DNA of 64,000 nt, from contig JAWQUS010000025.1 of the NCBI GenBank assembly GCA_036365455.1, positions 22,852,001-22,916,000 on the forward strand, read 5' to 3'. Below, in pieces: positions 11,833 to 23,582 of the stretch (its first letter is position 1; every line of letters begins with the position of its first letter). The stretch comes from Macrosoma leucophasiata (taxonomy: Eukaryota; Arthropoda; Insecta; Lepidoptera; Hedylidae). Under the pieces are notes generated by a model. It worked only from the letters and a program-made list of their open reading frames with translations, was not told the DNA's origin and did not search any database. The translations under genes were made by a program, and so were the position numbers.

Positions 11833-11854
11833 AAAAAAAGAATATTTTCAACAT

Positions 11855-12025
11855 TGTACGGCCCTGTATTTTCAGCACAGAGGCACACACACCTTAGGCC
11901 TCAGGAGTGGTAACGCATCCGCATTTTGACCTTGGTTTTTGTGTAGGTATCTATAGGCTGCAGTCTTCACTTAATATCAAAGTGAACTGCATGCATGTTT
12001 GCCACTGCCATTACATTAAAAAAAA
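11855..12025 (+). repeat. Rep-A copy, 5'-truncated, with poly(A)
   Basis: Starts at tgtacggccctgta, includes ccttaggcctcaggagtgg and ctataggctgcagtc, and ends ttgccactgccattacatta plus eight A. Confidence 0.75.
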
Positions 12026-12361
12026 CTTCAAACCACAAATTCAATTGTGCATCACGGCGTAATAAACATGTAACTTAAAACAAGACACAGGAAGCTCTGT
12101 ACTGTAACTAATTACTCTGTACCACACAAAACAAACAAGGACTCTTGTACAATGGCGACATGCCTTTATGCCTTTCCGCACTCCATTGCTTACATCTTAG
12201 ATAAGTATGTGGTAACTTCTGGATTCAAACGTTGCTTTGTCGACAGCCGACATCTATTTTTTTTTAATGAAACATTCATGTAAAGATACTATGCCAGTTT
12301 TCAGAGTAAGCATTGTTTCAATAAAACAATATTGCTGATATGATCATTAAATCAGAAATAT
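12026..12361. other. no gene seen
   Basis: AT-rich sequence without supported features. Confidence 0.55.
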
Positions 12362-12661
12362 TTAGGCGTAGTGGTAGCAAGCCACTACTACTACGCCGGG
12401 GGTCCTGGGTTCGATTCCCGGGTCGGGGACTATCAGAGATAACGGTTTAAAATCCTTTATGTCTGGTTCTATTGGCATTTCTGCCATTTTTTGGAAGTAT
12501 CCCAGTACCTCGGAGTTTGGTAATATGCCCGGAGATTGCAACAGGTTCGCCACCTGTTACATGGGCCAAAACGTAACCGGCGAGTCGTGGGTGTTTGCAT
12601 GTATGCTTGAATGTATACATTTACCTCTGCCTACCCCTTCGGGGATTACAGGCGTGAAGTA
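12362..12661 (+). mobile_element. tRNA-derived SINE with LINE-like 3' tail
   Basis: The head (gcgtagtggtagcaag, then a clean B box gggttcgattcccggg at about 12408-12423) is tRNA-like and would act as an internal RNA polymerase III promoter. A body of about 200 bp follows. The last bases, tctgcctacccc...ggcgtgaag, match the 3' end of the LINE at 4385-4721, which is how SINEs borrow LINE machinery. No coding function. The two reading frames across it are incidental. Confidence 0.7.
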
Positions 12662-13170
12662 ACGAAGTAACGTCAATCATCTTAGATGTAGCTTTTTAAT
12701 TTTGAAAGATTTTTTGAAATCGGTCCACTAGTTTTTGTGTGTGAACGTTACAAACATACATACAAATCCTCTTTATCATATTAAGTATAGACAATAACAT
12801 TTCAAAATGGACATCAAGCTATCCACCCTATTTAAAAGGATAAATCGATTAATTTGGGTTTAAATCCCAATTTGAGTATATCGATACATAAGTATATATG
12901 TATCTGTAAAGTACATCAAAGCCATATGAGCTAACAAACCTTGTAACACGGATCTCTGGATGTTGGACGATCAAAGGGTCGGCAATTTGTGTCAATGCAT
13001 TCCATAATTGAAAGGCATTAATTAACAGACTTACCTACATCTGTACAAATATTAATCAGTCGTGTATTCTTCTCATAAACAATGTAGGAGCAATGTATAA
13101 AAAGCTATAAAAGTGTGTTGTATTATGTGCTACGCTACGCTACGCTGATAATAATGAGGAAGTAATGTAA
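12662..13170. other. no gene; repeat scraps
   Basis: gaaatcggtccactagtttt (about 12717) is a scrap of the Helitron-like type seen at 16312. A tacgctacgctacgctga triplication lies at about 13130. Nothing else. Confidence 0.5.
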
Positions 13171-13421
13171 TACAGTGCTCAACAATAAATATTGCACATC
13201 GAGCTTAGGAAAGAGACTTCGGCTTATTTTGGTCTGTAGGGCGTTATCTCTTTCGCACCGTACCTATTTGACGTTTGTCGACCATTTTTATCAAGTTTTG
13301 ACCAATACCGGACAGTGCTTACGTAGGCAATGAGCAGCTGAGATAACGCTCTACGAAGTCGAAACAAGCCAAACGTCTCTTTCGTAGACCCGATGTGCAA
13401 TATAAATGGTTAAGTACTGTA
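13171..13421. mobile_element. MITE with long terminal inverted repeats and TA target, copy 1
   Basis: Left end tacagtgctcaacaataaat and right end atataaatggttaagtactgta are imperfect inverted copies that continue inward through gcacatcg, aaagagac and gcgttatctc. TA flanks both ends, as for Tc1/mariner-like elements. No coding capacity. A second copy is at 14947-15174. Confidence 0.7.
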
Positions 13422-14946
13422 TCAAGTATTGATATTGACATTATAATCGTCAGTACAGTATGGGTTTTGACAGTTCTAAGCGTACTTTGCTCAAAGTAAA
13501 GTCGTAGTGCGGTCTGTGAATCTCACCCTGAGACCATGGAACGTCTGTCTCTTTACAAACCTGCCGTGCTTTTCCATTCATTTATTATGCCCAGATTTCA
13601 GTAATATTATGCAGGCATATCTACCTAAACATAAATTCGCACGTGTATGATAATGAAATAAGAAAAAAACTGAACGCGTAACAATTTTTTGTAGCCGTAT
13701 GAATTATTCAAGTGTAAATTCAATTTGAAATAAGAACATTTAAAATAGCGTCAACGTCAACGCAACATTCTATGTACCGGTAATATTAAAAGGCCTATTA
13801 CAGTTCACGATTCACACTTCACGATTTATCGTGACCTGGCTCTCAGGCGCGCCCTGTCTCTCTAATTAGGGTTCCGCTTATTACACTACACTACACTAGA
13901 AGTCGTTGTGTATGATATTGTGTAGCGTAGTTTAAAAGGATTTACGCATTTAGTTGGTATCGGTTATAACTACGATATGAAAACAAGAAATAAGCATAAT
14001 AACTGCATTAGAAGTGACAGGGTGGCAAATATGCAGTGATTTACATTTTGACATAAGTAACATGCCTCGGTGTAAATAGTTGTGAGAGTAATTAATAATT
14101 AAGTCAATTCATTAGATAAGCAGGTACCGAAATACATATTTTATGTCACTCTCTTAAACTGGATTTCGAATGAGGTCCAAGGATGTAAAAAAAGGTGATG
14201 GATGGATGGTAGGTATTCTATTTTGTCTAGCAAATAATATAATTCAGATAGAGGTAAAAAGAAGTATAAAAAATAAAGAAGAAATAGAGATAAAAAATAA
14301 ATTTTACACTTCAATGTAACAAAAACTTGCACTTTAACCTAAATATAACGGATGCTTTAATCGGAAAATAGTCTTCTAAACCCCGCATAATTTTTTAAAA
14401 ACCTATCTAACGACTACAAAAACGATGGAATGCTCGTGAGAAAAATTTGCATGCCCCACTTTACGCGTAGGGGCGGTATCCCAAATCAAATATTTTTAAA
14501 GATGCACGACTTTCTCTCCATAGCAAATAATATGTATATTTGTGGCAAATTACAGTTTTCTAGTACTCAGTCTCCGAGCACAGCTACGAACAGACGAACG
14601 GACCGACACGCCGATGTAAGATAGACTTACGGGTTTTTTAATCTATAATTTTTTAGGGCCTTAAACAATGTTTTAATACTCAGCCATTGGAGCTCTACTG
14701 TGTAGTGATGTATGACATATTTCTTTAAAACTCTACAAATACGGAACTATCCGTTCAGCACAGTTTTCTAGCAAAGGGATGCAAGTTGAATTAGCAACTC
14801 AATGCAACTTGCTAATAGATCGTTACTGCCACTCATGAAGTCATGGATATCATTAAGCAGGTACTCTTTATATCTAGGTACATGACGTAGGTACCTACTC
14901 GAGATATTCACAGGCTAAAGTGTGCCGATTCGTTTGAAAAATTAGT
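13422..14946. other. no gene seen
   Basis: AT-rich sequence. A ttacactacactacacta run lies at about 13880. No exon or RNA gene recognised. Confidence 0.55.
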
Positions 14947-15174
14947 TACAGTGCTCTACAATAAATATTACACATCGAGCTTAGGAGACTTCGGCTTATT
15001 TCGGGTCTGTAGAGCGTTATCTCTTTCGCACTGTACTTATTTGACGTTTGTCGACCATTTTGATCAAGTTTTAACGTAGGCAGTGTGCAGCAGAGATAAC
15101 GCTCTACGAAGTCGAAACGAGCCGATTGTCTCTTTCGTAGGCTCGATATGCAATATAAATGGTTGAGTACTGTA
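14947..15174. mobile_element. MITE, copy 2 of the 13171 family
   Basis: Same ends (tacagtgctctacaataaat; aatggttgagtactgta) and same inner blocks (ttcggcttattt, gcgttatctctttcgcac, cgaagtcgaaac) as 13171-13421, slightly shorter because the inner region has small deletions. Confidence 0.7.
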
Positions 15175-15325
15175 TGTTGTACCAATGGCTCCTAAAAGGC
15201 GTCGGGACGTGACGAACCCATCGCCCTCTAGTGTATGATAATTCTTCTGCTAGTGCAGTTAGTCAACTGAACAACAGCTCTCAAACTATTCCTTCTTCTT
15301 ATTCTTCTCGTGTCAGCGGCTCGAC

Positions 15326-15547
15326 TTAAATTTTATCGGTCCAATATTTCGCCACAATTATTGCTGCGTCGTTTGCAGTACTTAGATCTTCCAAAGTGCA
15401 AGAGCTGGGGCAGAGCGGGCATTGGAGCATGTGTTCCATCGTTTGAGCTATGGCTCCACAGTCACACCGCTCCATAGGCGGAGAGATGAAACCCCAGTTG
15501 CACAAGTTTTGTCTGCAACGCCCTACCTGAGTGTAGAGTCGGTTGAG
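15326..15547 (-). pseudogene. C-terminal zinc-knuckle end of a non-LTR retrotransposon polyprotein
   Basis: No ATG starts this frame. Read on the minus strand from 15547 it gives LNRLYTQVGRCRQNLCNWGF, then a cysteine/histidine knuckle CDCG...TMEHMLQCPLC, ending ...AKYWTDKI and a stop at 15326-15328. This arrangement is the usual C-terminus of a lepidopteran LINE polyprotein, where the fingers follow the reverse transcriptase. Upstream, 15548-15620 keeps EELPPGH-like homology but has a stop and a frame change, so the copy is dead. The RT domain was not found. Confidence 0.7.
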
Positions 15548-16311
15548 TGATCTCCAGATCGGCCATTACAGATAATGACCTGGGGGGAGCTCTTCTCGCA
15601 GGTTTGCGTGTGGAGGATCAAGGTTGTCAAACTAATAGGTATTAAATACAACAATGCGCCAGCAACTCGCCATAAGCGGAATGAACGAAATCCCTTTTTT
15701 ATGCAGATATTTATATAAGCCAAATGAATATATCTCCTACAATCCATGAGAACTTTATGCAGGTTTGCCACTTCAGGACAGTAAAAAATGTGCACATTAA
15801 GGTGCGTTCATTATTTAGCCGAAACACATTTGAGGCTAGAGCATGAGAGCTTTAAAACAAATAGTTTTGAGGCATTTGCTTACATCCGGATATTGCAGTC
15901 AGTGTGGTCGTGGTCCGTTTCCATTGGAACCCAAGACTGACCTTCACGAACGATAAAAAAGTTGTAAATGTCAACCATTTATTTATTTTCATAAACTCTA
16001 GCAACATTTATAGCTTTTTCAAACGAAGTTAAAGATACTTAAATGTTCACCCCACTGTTCAAACATCTCAATTTCGTTAATTAATCCTCATTTACTTACT
16101 TACTTTCATTATACAACCGCGTGGGGTCTGATTATAATTCCTATCGATACGAGACTTAATTGAGATGTTTATTGTATTTTTAATTAGTGAAGAGACGAAA
16201 TTTAATGCCCGCCTGAAGGTATGTCACAGATGTTAATTAGTTGGGAGTTAATACATTTAATGCGACGTTTAAACCCCTTTAATTTTAGAATGGAAATCTT
16301 AATTATAACAT
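15548..16311. other. LINE scrap, then no gene
   Basis: The first ~70 bases continue the LINE remnant. The rest is AT-rich non-coding sequence. Confidence 0.5.
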
Positions 16312-16440
16312 ACTAGCGGCTTGTCCCGGCTTCGCATGGGTGCAAATAATGTAATAATGGTGACAGAATTTTTGAAATCGGTCCCGTAGTTTATGTGTGA
16401 AAACTTTACAAATATACAAACAAAAACACATCAATAAAGA
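16312..16440 (-). mobile_element. Helitron-like end fragment
   Basis: actagcggcttgtcccggct then tcgcatgggtgca, followed by tttgaaatcggtccc and gtgtgaaaactttacaaa, matches the general plan of the fragments at 4127 and 11105. Confidence 0.4.
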
Positions 16441-16831
16441 GGAAACGATGTTTTCTCTTGATAATATTGAAATAACCATAGACACAGCCAGCTCCGTCTA
16501 GCGTAAACCCAGAGAAACTTTAAAAGAAATGAAAAATGTCTGCCCATTTAACCCTATGGGGGTGAGAGCCGACATGTTGAACCCACTAAAACCACTTGAT
16601 TCCGCCAGACGATAGGTACATCATCAGTGCATTACGGAGGCGATCCAGGTGCACAGTAAAAAAAAATATTTTAAACTTTTTTCACATTCACCTGGAATAA
16701 GTATTTTTTAGAACTCTACATGAAATTCATCAAAAACTACCTCAGTTGTCGAGTAGCAGACCACTTAGTAGTGGACCGAACCCAGTATCCCAGTGTAGGT
16801 TTCAACAGGCGACCGGCAAATCTAGGTTTGT
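16441..16831. other. no gene seen
   Basis: No supported feature. Confidence 0.5.
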
Positions 16832-17035
16832 CTTTTTTCAATTAGGTTGACAGACAAGCGGATAGGCCACCTGATGGAAAGTGGTTACCGTCACCTACGA
16901 ACATATGCAACACCAGATGAGTTGCCAACGCGATGCCAGTCCTGAAGGACTCTTGACGCATTTATTGAAGAACCCCATATTGTAGCACCGAAGGAACACC
17001 TCAGATCCACAATAGGGAAGTTCGTTCCACAATTG
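16832..17035 (-). pseudogene. LINE 3' end, reverse orientation (same family as 11630)
   Basis: The reverse complement reads aattgtggaacgaacttccc ... gtgctacaatatggggttct ... gagtcctt caggac ... ccatcaggtggcc ... tgtctgtcaac. It lies head to head with the Rep-A copy at 17040. Broken frame, no RT domain. Confidence 0.65.
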
Positions 17036-17039
17036 TTAT

Positions 17040-17318
17040 ACTGGTGGTAGAGCTCCAGTGACGGAGCTCGCGGGCGTAGGCACCACCGCATTACCTAATA
17101 TACTTGCCGCTAAATGGTAGTGTTCAGCACTATCGTGTTCCGGTCAGGTGGTAATGTACGGCTCTGTAATTGCCGGCACAGAGGCAAAACACCTTAGGCC
17201 TCAAGAGTGGTAACATTTTGACCTAAGTCTTTGTGTGGGTGTCTATAGGCTGCAGTCATCACTTAACATCAATGTGAACTGCATGCTTGTTTGCCACGTG
17301 CATTACATTAAAAAAAAT
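17040..17318 (+). repeat. full-length Rep-A copy
   Basis: One of the complete copies: starts actggtggtagagctccagt, has the hairpin, and ends gcattacatta plus seven further A. Confidence 0.85.
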
Positions 17319-17634
17319 CCTCTTTCTGGTCAGGAACGTCTAGTGGTAGCACAGTTAAAAAACCATTTTCTTATACTGTGGCAGTATGTCTGGAAACATA
17401 ATGACATTGAAGTGAGACGATGCAATCAGAGAGCATCATTATTAAACCACATGTTACAAAACTGTATAATAATATGAATCACCATTCTAACAATGACATC
17501 ACACAATCACAGAGCGAACTTTATTGCGTTTTTCACTTAGGGTGTATTCACATTGTAGCCGGAGGGGTAATTTTATTGTTAAAAGTATATATCTTTTTTT
17601 TTGTTAATTGGACTGGTGCTTTTCTACGTTATGA
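17319..17634. other. no gene seen
   Basis: Several short frames but no domain, splice context or repeat identity. Confidence 0.5.
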
Positions 17635-17871
17635 AGTGGCAAACAAGAAGAGAGTTAACATTGATGGTAAGTAATATTGTAGCCTATAAAGATCTGCATG
17701 AAACCAGAGATTTCAATGCAGATGCGTTTCCACTCCTGAGGACTAAGGTGCTATGCCTCTGTGCCGGAAATGACCTGACAGGATCACGATAGCTAGTGTT
17801 AAACACTACCATAAAGCAAGTAGTTGTGCCTACACCTGCGAGCTCCGACACTGAAGCTCTACCACCAGTCA
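17635..17871 (-). repeat. Rep-A copy, diverged, antisense
   Basis: Begins gtggcaaacaagaagaga (tail side) and ends gctctaccaccagt (head side), with a deletion in the middle block. Confidence 0.7.
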
Positions 17872-18780
17872 CAATGGTATATAAAGGCATAATTATGTAC
17901 ATGTACTGTAATATATAGCATAAAACTCTTTCGATAATGAGTCATTGAGTGACTGAATGACAACGACCGTCAACGCCGAACTAAGAGAGAACTTTCCGAA
18001 ATTTATAGAATCTAAATGTGTAAAAAACGGGAAAAACCTGGTCAAATATATAATAGTAATAAAATAAATGTACCTACCATAAAATACCTAGCTGAACTTG
18101 GCGGTTTCTCTTCAAAGAATACGATTTCGTATTCTTTGTAGAGAGATCGATTCATACCTTCCTACTTTTATTCTAATATATTTTGTAGGTAGACGCTAAA
18201 TAGTTTATTCTCACAACATCCAAAACACATACATACCTACCACAAACGAACGAGCGTGACAAATTGTAAAATAAAATGGTTAATTTTAGTACCAAAACAA
18301 AATGCCCGCCGCCGGCGCCACTACTCCACGATAAATCTGCCCTTGGAACACCCAATGAATCAAGTCGTTGACAACATGTAGCTTGCGGATTTTATACTAG
18401 AGAACTTATAAATAGATATTATGTAGTGTGTAATGGACAATGGCAACATTTGACACATCGTATCGCAATGCGTAAGTCAAATGAGACGCGAAGTGCAGTT
18501 CCGGTGACTCTCGATCGAAATATTTTATCGATATAAAAAAAAATATTACGAAAATTAAAATTAAGTAGGTAGTAGCAGTTTAAAATTAGTACTAAAAATA
18601 TTTTTGTTACTAAATTCAATTTTGATATAAAGATGAGATACAGAATATTTTTGGTTATAATTGATGATATTTTAAAGAAGATAATCATTTATATTCATTT
18701 TGCGGTTGCTACATAGCGTGAGAGTATAAGGGATAGATATCTGTTATTTGTATGTATGATGCTTGAATTGTAGCCTAGTA
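17872..18780. other. no gene; one short palindrome
   Basis: AT-rich. 18113-18124 and 18127-18138 form caaagaatacga/tcgtattctttg with a 2-base spacer. No other feature. Confidence 0.5.
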
Positions 18781-18781
18781 C

Positions 18782-19958
18782 AGTACCATCAAGACGGTTT
18801 CCGAAAAGGCTATAGTACCATAGACCACATACACACGCTGCGGCAGGTTATACAGAAGTCCGAGGAGTATAACCGGCCATTATGCTTAGCGTTATGCTAT
18901 GCTTAGCAGACTATGAGAAAGCCTTTGATTCGGTTGAAACATGGGCTGTGCTGCAGTCTTTACATCGTTGCCACATTGACTATCGGTACATCGAAGTGTT
19001 GAAGTGTTTGTATAAAAACGCCACCATGTCAGTCCGAGTACAGGACCAATGCACGAGGGCGATTCCTTTGCAGAGGGGAGTAAGACAGGGGGATGTCATT
19101 TCACCTCTGCTCTTCACCAATGCAATGGAAGACGCCTTCAAGCTCCTGGAATGGCAAGGACTAGGCATCAATATCATCGGCGAATACATCACTCACCTTC
19201 GGTTTGCCGACGATATTATAGTCATGGCAGAGTCGCTGGAAGATCTCAGCACAATGCTCGAAGATCTCAATCGAATGTCCCAAAGAGTGGGCCTTAAAAT
19301 GAACATGGATAAGACCAAGGTCATGTTCAATAACCTTGTATCGCCCACTCCAGTGTCCGTTGGGCACTCGATCCTCGAAGTTGTCGACGAGTATGTCTAT
19401 TTAGGACAAACCGTACAACTAGGCAGGTCGAACTTCGAGAAAGAGGTCATTTGCCGAATCCAACTCGGCTGGGCAGCGTTCGGGAAGTTAAGGAGCGTTT
19501 TCTCGTCAAACATCCCGCAGTCCTTGAAGACGAAAGTCTTTAATCAGTGCGTTTTGCCGGTGATGACCTACGGTGCCGAGACGTGGTCTCTCACTATGGG
19601 TCTCGTACGAAAGCTCCAAGTCACTCAGCGGTCAATGGAAAGGGCTATGCTCGGCGTTTACCTACTGGATCGAATCAGAAATGAGGAGATCCGTAGGCGA
19701 ACGAAAGTCGCTGACATAGCCAAGCTGAAGTGGCAATGGGCAGGGCACATAGCTCGGAGAACCGATAGCCGCTGGGGCAGAAAGGTTCTCGAGTGGAGAC
19801 CACGTATCGGCAAACGCAGCGTGGGATGTCCACCTGCAAGATGGACCGACGATCTAGTCAAGGCTGCAGGTACCCGCTGGATGCACGTCGCTTCCGATCG
19901 GTCGCCATGGAGGTCATTGGGGGAGGCCTATGTTCAACAGTGGACGTCCTATGGCTGA
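18782..19958 (+). pseudogene. RTE-like LINE reverse transcriptase, 5'-truncated and frameshifted
   Basis: The main frame, 18882-19958 (358 codons), contains most of an RT domain: DYEKAFDSVE at residues 9-18, RQGDVISPLLF, the catalytic LRFADDIIVMA (Asp-Asp present), then KMNMDKTKVM and a C-terminal region LKWQWAGHIARR...CPPARWTDDL ending in QQWTSYG. This matches endonuclease/RT proteins of the RTE clade. Homology continues upstream in another frame from 18782 (QDGFRKGYSTIDHIHTLRQV). The frames part at 18882-18910, where atgcttagc is duplicated. The endonuclease domain is absent. The element is therefore a dead truncated copy. Its RT part is otherwise free of stops. Confidence 0.85.
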
Positions 19959-19993
19959 TATGATGGACAGTACCAAAGAGAGAGACAGAGACA

Positions 19994-20030
19994 GATGAGA
20001 GACCAGGCAATTTTTATCCGGTCTCTCATC
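19994..20030. repeat. hairpin just after the RTE remnant
   Basis: gatgagagacc (19994-20004) and ggtctctcatc (20020-20030) are exact inverses. The hairpin may belong to the LINE 3' UTR or be a small fold-back; I cannot tell. Confidence 0.5.
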
Positions 20031-21457
20031 TCTCGTACATACATTGACTGTAGTTCCATAAATACATCGAAATCCCCTTCTACTGAATAGAAAATGTATT
20101 TAATTAAGTATTTAAATTTTTGTAAAGCTTAGGTTTCATTAGGTAGGACTTCAAACAAAACTAAACTTAACATAACTGCCAAACTATTCTGCCTATAATC
20201 AAACCATACAACACTGGCCATCACTTTATGATACTTGAAAAAAATCGACAAATCGATGTATTCGTTCAACATCATTGAACATCACTACCGTGAATCACCC
20301 CCTACCTGCGCCGGCGATGCCCGCAGTTTAATAGAAAAGGACAAAGGATGTGCCACCTTTTGTCTCGGAAAACTGTCGGATACAACGCCCGAAGCGTTTT
20401 TTGACTAAATAGCTTTTAAGTTGGTAAATAAATAGATGTTTTAACATGGCTGTTTTATCTTAAGCGTCTACAGAAGAGGACTATATCTCGTTATGTAAAT
20501 TAAACGATTGAACGACTTATTTGTAAATCATTTAGTTGCCGCCAATATACCTATCAATATTTATGTAAATATTTTTAATATATGGTTCATTAACTTCTTG
20601 TGGTATCTTCAACCGATGTGCAAGGTTATCAACGCAGGTGATTCTGTAAACAAGACATGTATATTATAGACCGTTAACATGGCCAGACATTTTAATCGTT
20701 CTCTTCGACTTGTCCCCATTAGCTATTATTATAATTTACTCATCGATTTCCGTTCCTTGATATTTGTTTTTCAAGGTATTTTCATTAACATAGTATCTAC
20801 TTGGACCGTCATACTTATATCTGATGCGATATACCTAATTTAGTTTCAGAACTACATTATAATTTAGTAACATACTAACTTGATTATTTTTAAAGAAACT
20901 CACATGTGTTATTGTGATAAATATGCAACTACTACAATAAATCTTAGGCAGACAGGTTCACTTTCTATCAAGAACGTATTTAGTGTTTCTATACCTATAG
21001 GTACCCTGCGATTAACGATAAAAAATACTTTTGCATTTAGTTCCTATAAGATAATAGATAATATAACATCCAAAATGCATAAGCATAAATTAAGAAATAT
21101 TTTCTAACTGTTTATACAGTCGTTTAAAATGATACCATTGAAACATCACAAATAATGCGTATTAAATCGAAATATCAGTAGGTGGATACGCAAAATGTCA
21201 TAAGGAGATATTTCACATTAATCTGATAAGTAAAGCCGATTCGACACTAGTACCTGATTTATATTCCACGGGGATACTGCATAATACATTATGCGATCGT
21301 AAATTCGTAGTTTTTGTTGAATACCGGCTCTATAGCGTTAATAAGCTTTGAATCTCTATTTCTTTATTAACCAAATTTAATCAGTGTGATATCTAAACGA
21401 TATTAGCATGTTTAAAAAAATACATTTAAACTATCAATATTACTAACGTATTGCAGT
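20031..21457. other. no gene seen
   Basis: AT-rich. The 75-codon frame at 20880 has no recognisable domain. Confidence 0.55.
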
Positions 21458-21470
21458 AAGTTGATGGGTG

Positions 21471-21667
21471 TTTTTATATTATTTCGCATTTAACACATGC
21501 TTGTGAAATATATTTTATTTTAAAGAAAAATGGAAAGAAGCCGCTCTTCCAATTGAGCTACTGAAGGACTTCAGTAGCTCAATTGGAAGAGCGGCCGGAC
21601 TAGATTCCCAGTAGGCCGCGAGTTCGAGTCTCGCCTGAAGTCAAATTTTTCTTTCCATTTTTCTTTA
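21471..21667. mobile_element. insertion containing a snap-back tRNA-like sequence, 13-bp direct repeats
   Basis: The insert is bracketed by exact copies of aagttgatgggtg (21458-21470 and 21668-21680), a retrotransposition-type target duplication. Inside are two nested inverted repeats: outer arms of 19 bp (21521-21539 / 21649-21667, containing tggaaagaa) and inner arms of 27 bp (21540-21566 / 21569-21595) separated by 2 bases. The right inner arm is the 5' half of the tRNA-like unit described next. On the minus strand the insert ends in an A-rich stretch (aatataaaaa). Confidence 0.7.
21567..21643 (+). tRNA. tRNA-like sequence, probably a pseudogene
   Basis: Acceptor arms acttcag/ctgaagt pair over 7 bp. 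The D arm gctc/gagc encloses aattggaa, and the T arm gcgag-ttcgagt-ctcgc is perfect. The A box (tagctcaattgg) and B box (agttcgagtct) are good, and a T run follows. The anticodon region between gagc and gcgag is too long and pairs poorly, so no anticodon can be read with confidence. It is more likely a tRNA pseudogene or SINE head than a working tRNA. Confidence 0.55.
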
Positions 21668-21680
21668 AAGTTGATGGGTG

Positions 21681-22181
21681 CAAAGTTGCAAACTGATTTA
21701 CACCTTATTATAGGTTAGAAGCGTTGTTACTTATTTGAATATTTTTCTGAAGAGCTCCTTCTGTAGTACTTTTATCTTATATGTGTCTTTAAAAAAATAT
21801 TTCATGAGTCTCCGCACAAGTATAATTTTAGAATGTTAAAAATTATATTAAATGTCTATCTATTACTATCTTATAAAATAATGAAATTGTAACGCTTGTG
21901 GTAAATTACTTCACTATCCGAGGATCGAACTGCAGATCTCAGGTCTAGTAATGGCTTCCTAAGTATCACCACGGTAATAATCGGAATAGGAAGATAATAC
22001 CGCAATCAAATCGTGTTATTGTAATTAATTATGGGAAAGCATGAAAGCATTGAAGTAGAAGCAAAAACTACATTACTTCGTCGGCTCATGTTCTTATATG
22101 CGCTGTTTGTATCACGCAATGTTTGTTTTGGCGCAAGAGGTTATCTGTATCAACTAGGACATCGATGTATACATATAAAAC
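21681..22181. other. no gene seen
   Basis: AT-rich sequence with no supported feature. Confidence 0.55.
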
Positions 22182-22300
22182 GCAACGCATCTGCATTTTG
22201 ACCTCTAGTTTTTGTGTAGAAGTCTATAGGCTGTAGTCATCACTTAACATCAATGTGAACTGCAGGCTTTTTTGCCACCTTCCCTACATAAAAAAAGAAA
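22182..22300 (+). repeat. Rep-A 3' fragment with poly(A)
   Basis: From gcaacgcatctgcattttga to ttccctacataaaaaaa. Confidence 0.7.
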
Positions 22301-23390
22301 CAATCACGCACACGTATAATATAAGCAAACGTCACTTAAATCTAAATGCGACTTGGGAATATTTTTTGTCTCTATAAACGTAAAAAAATATTTGTACGTG
22401 CAAATTGAATTTCACTACCGCTATCTCTCGGCGTATTGACGTATAGTTATATAGAAAAAGGGATAATAATTTATTATTAAGTAAGCATGTTAATCACATA
22501 ACATAATTATACTTAACGAGAAACACCGTCACTTGTTACCAACAACACAGTAAATAATTTCAAGTGGACACTACAAATTACATAGAAATAGAAGTTTATC
22601 GCTGTCGTATCTATAAATATATCGTATCTAGTCGGAGATAGGTAAACTAGAAAACAATTTTATAACAGTAATATTTTATCTTTTATTATTCCCCAGCAGA
22701 TATCTCGAGAAGCTTGTTTAAAAGCTGATAGGTACTTTTCGATTCATTACAATGGAATTGGTTTTGAATTACAAATCTTATTACGATTGAATAAACATAA
22801 TAAACGTTATTCGTTCCTACTTAATTTCCTACTTTTGATTCGTTCTATTTTTAAATTGGTTCTTTTTCTTTTCATGCTCAAGAGCATAAATTAGAGGTAC
22901 TTACTAACTTACACTAAGGTATTATTATTTCTACAAAAATATTATTATGTTTACTGTGATTGGACCAAATCCTGAGGGATTATCCGTTTTAGCCGTCGAC
23001 GTGTTTGCGGTTCATTGTTCATTAGTGACCGGGCGAGGTTGTTTGGATGTTGCAGTATTCTTTCCATAGAGGATTTTGTGTGGTGTGCGATCTCTTCCTT
23101 ATCTGAAGGTATTTATAGGTCGTGATGTAGTAGTACGTTAGGTACGAACCAGGGAGCTTTGGTTATCATTCGATTTTTTGAACGTTTCACTTCTGCCACG
23201 TGTGACTTGTACACGTTTTTTTTTTTATAATGTAAATTTCAATTGAAAATAACGCCTTTATTAAATTTACTTAACACGTGTTAGAGCAAAGTCAGATCAA
23301 TAAAAAAAACAACGGGTTGCACTCGGGGAGTACCGGCAGAAGTGAAAACTTGAATTGTGTATGCGTAGGTATTAATATTAACTGTTGTTA
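22301..23390. other. no gene seen
   Basis: AT-rich sequence. No exon recognised. Confidence 0.55.
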
Positions 23391-23500
23391 AAATATTGAG
23401 CCTTTTTGACCACCATCACCACTACTATGATAGTTGTCATTACCACCACCCCTCCTCAACACCACCGCCTTCATCACCACCACCATGCCAACTATCATTG
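23391..23500 (+). repeat. CAC/CCA-rich simple repeat
   Basis: Interrupted accaccatcaccacta-type triplets give a His/Pro-rich frame that is an artefact of base composition, not a gene. Confidence 0.6.
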
Positions 23501-23582
23501 AGTCCCCAAAAAGTAGGCGGACGTTATTCTGGTCCGTCTTACGCATTTACGCATACGCATCAGGATCACGTTTTTTTTTTTT

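Noticed and set aside
17420..17792. Overlapping short frames
   Set aside because: They run into an antisense Rep-A copy; no conserved product.
21567..21643. Working tRNA gene
   Set aside because: The anticodon arm does not fold to 5 bp plus a 7-base loop, and the sequence lies in a retroposed fold-back insert.
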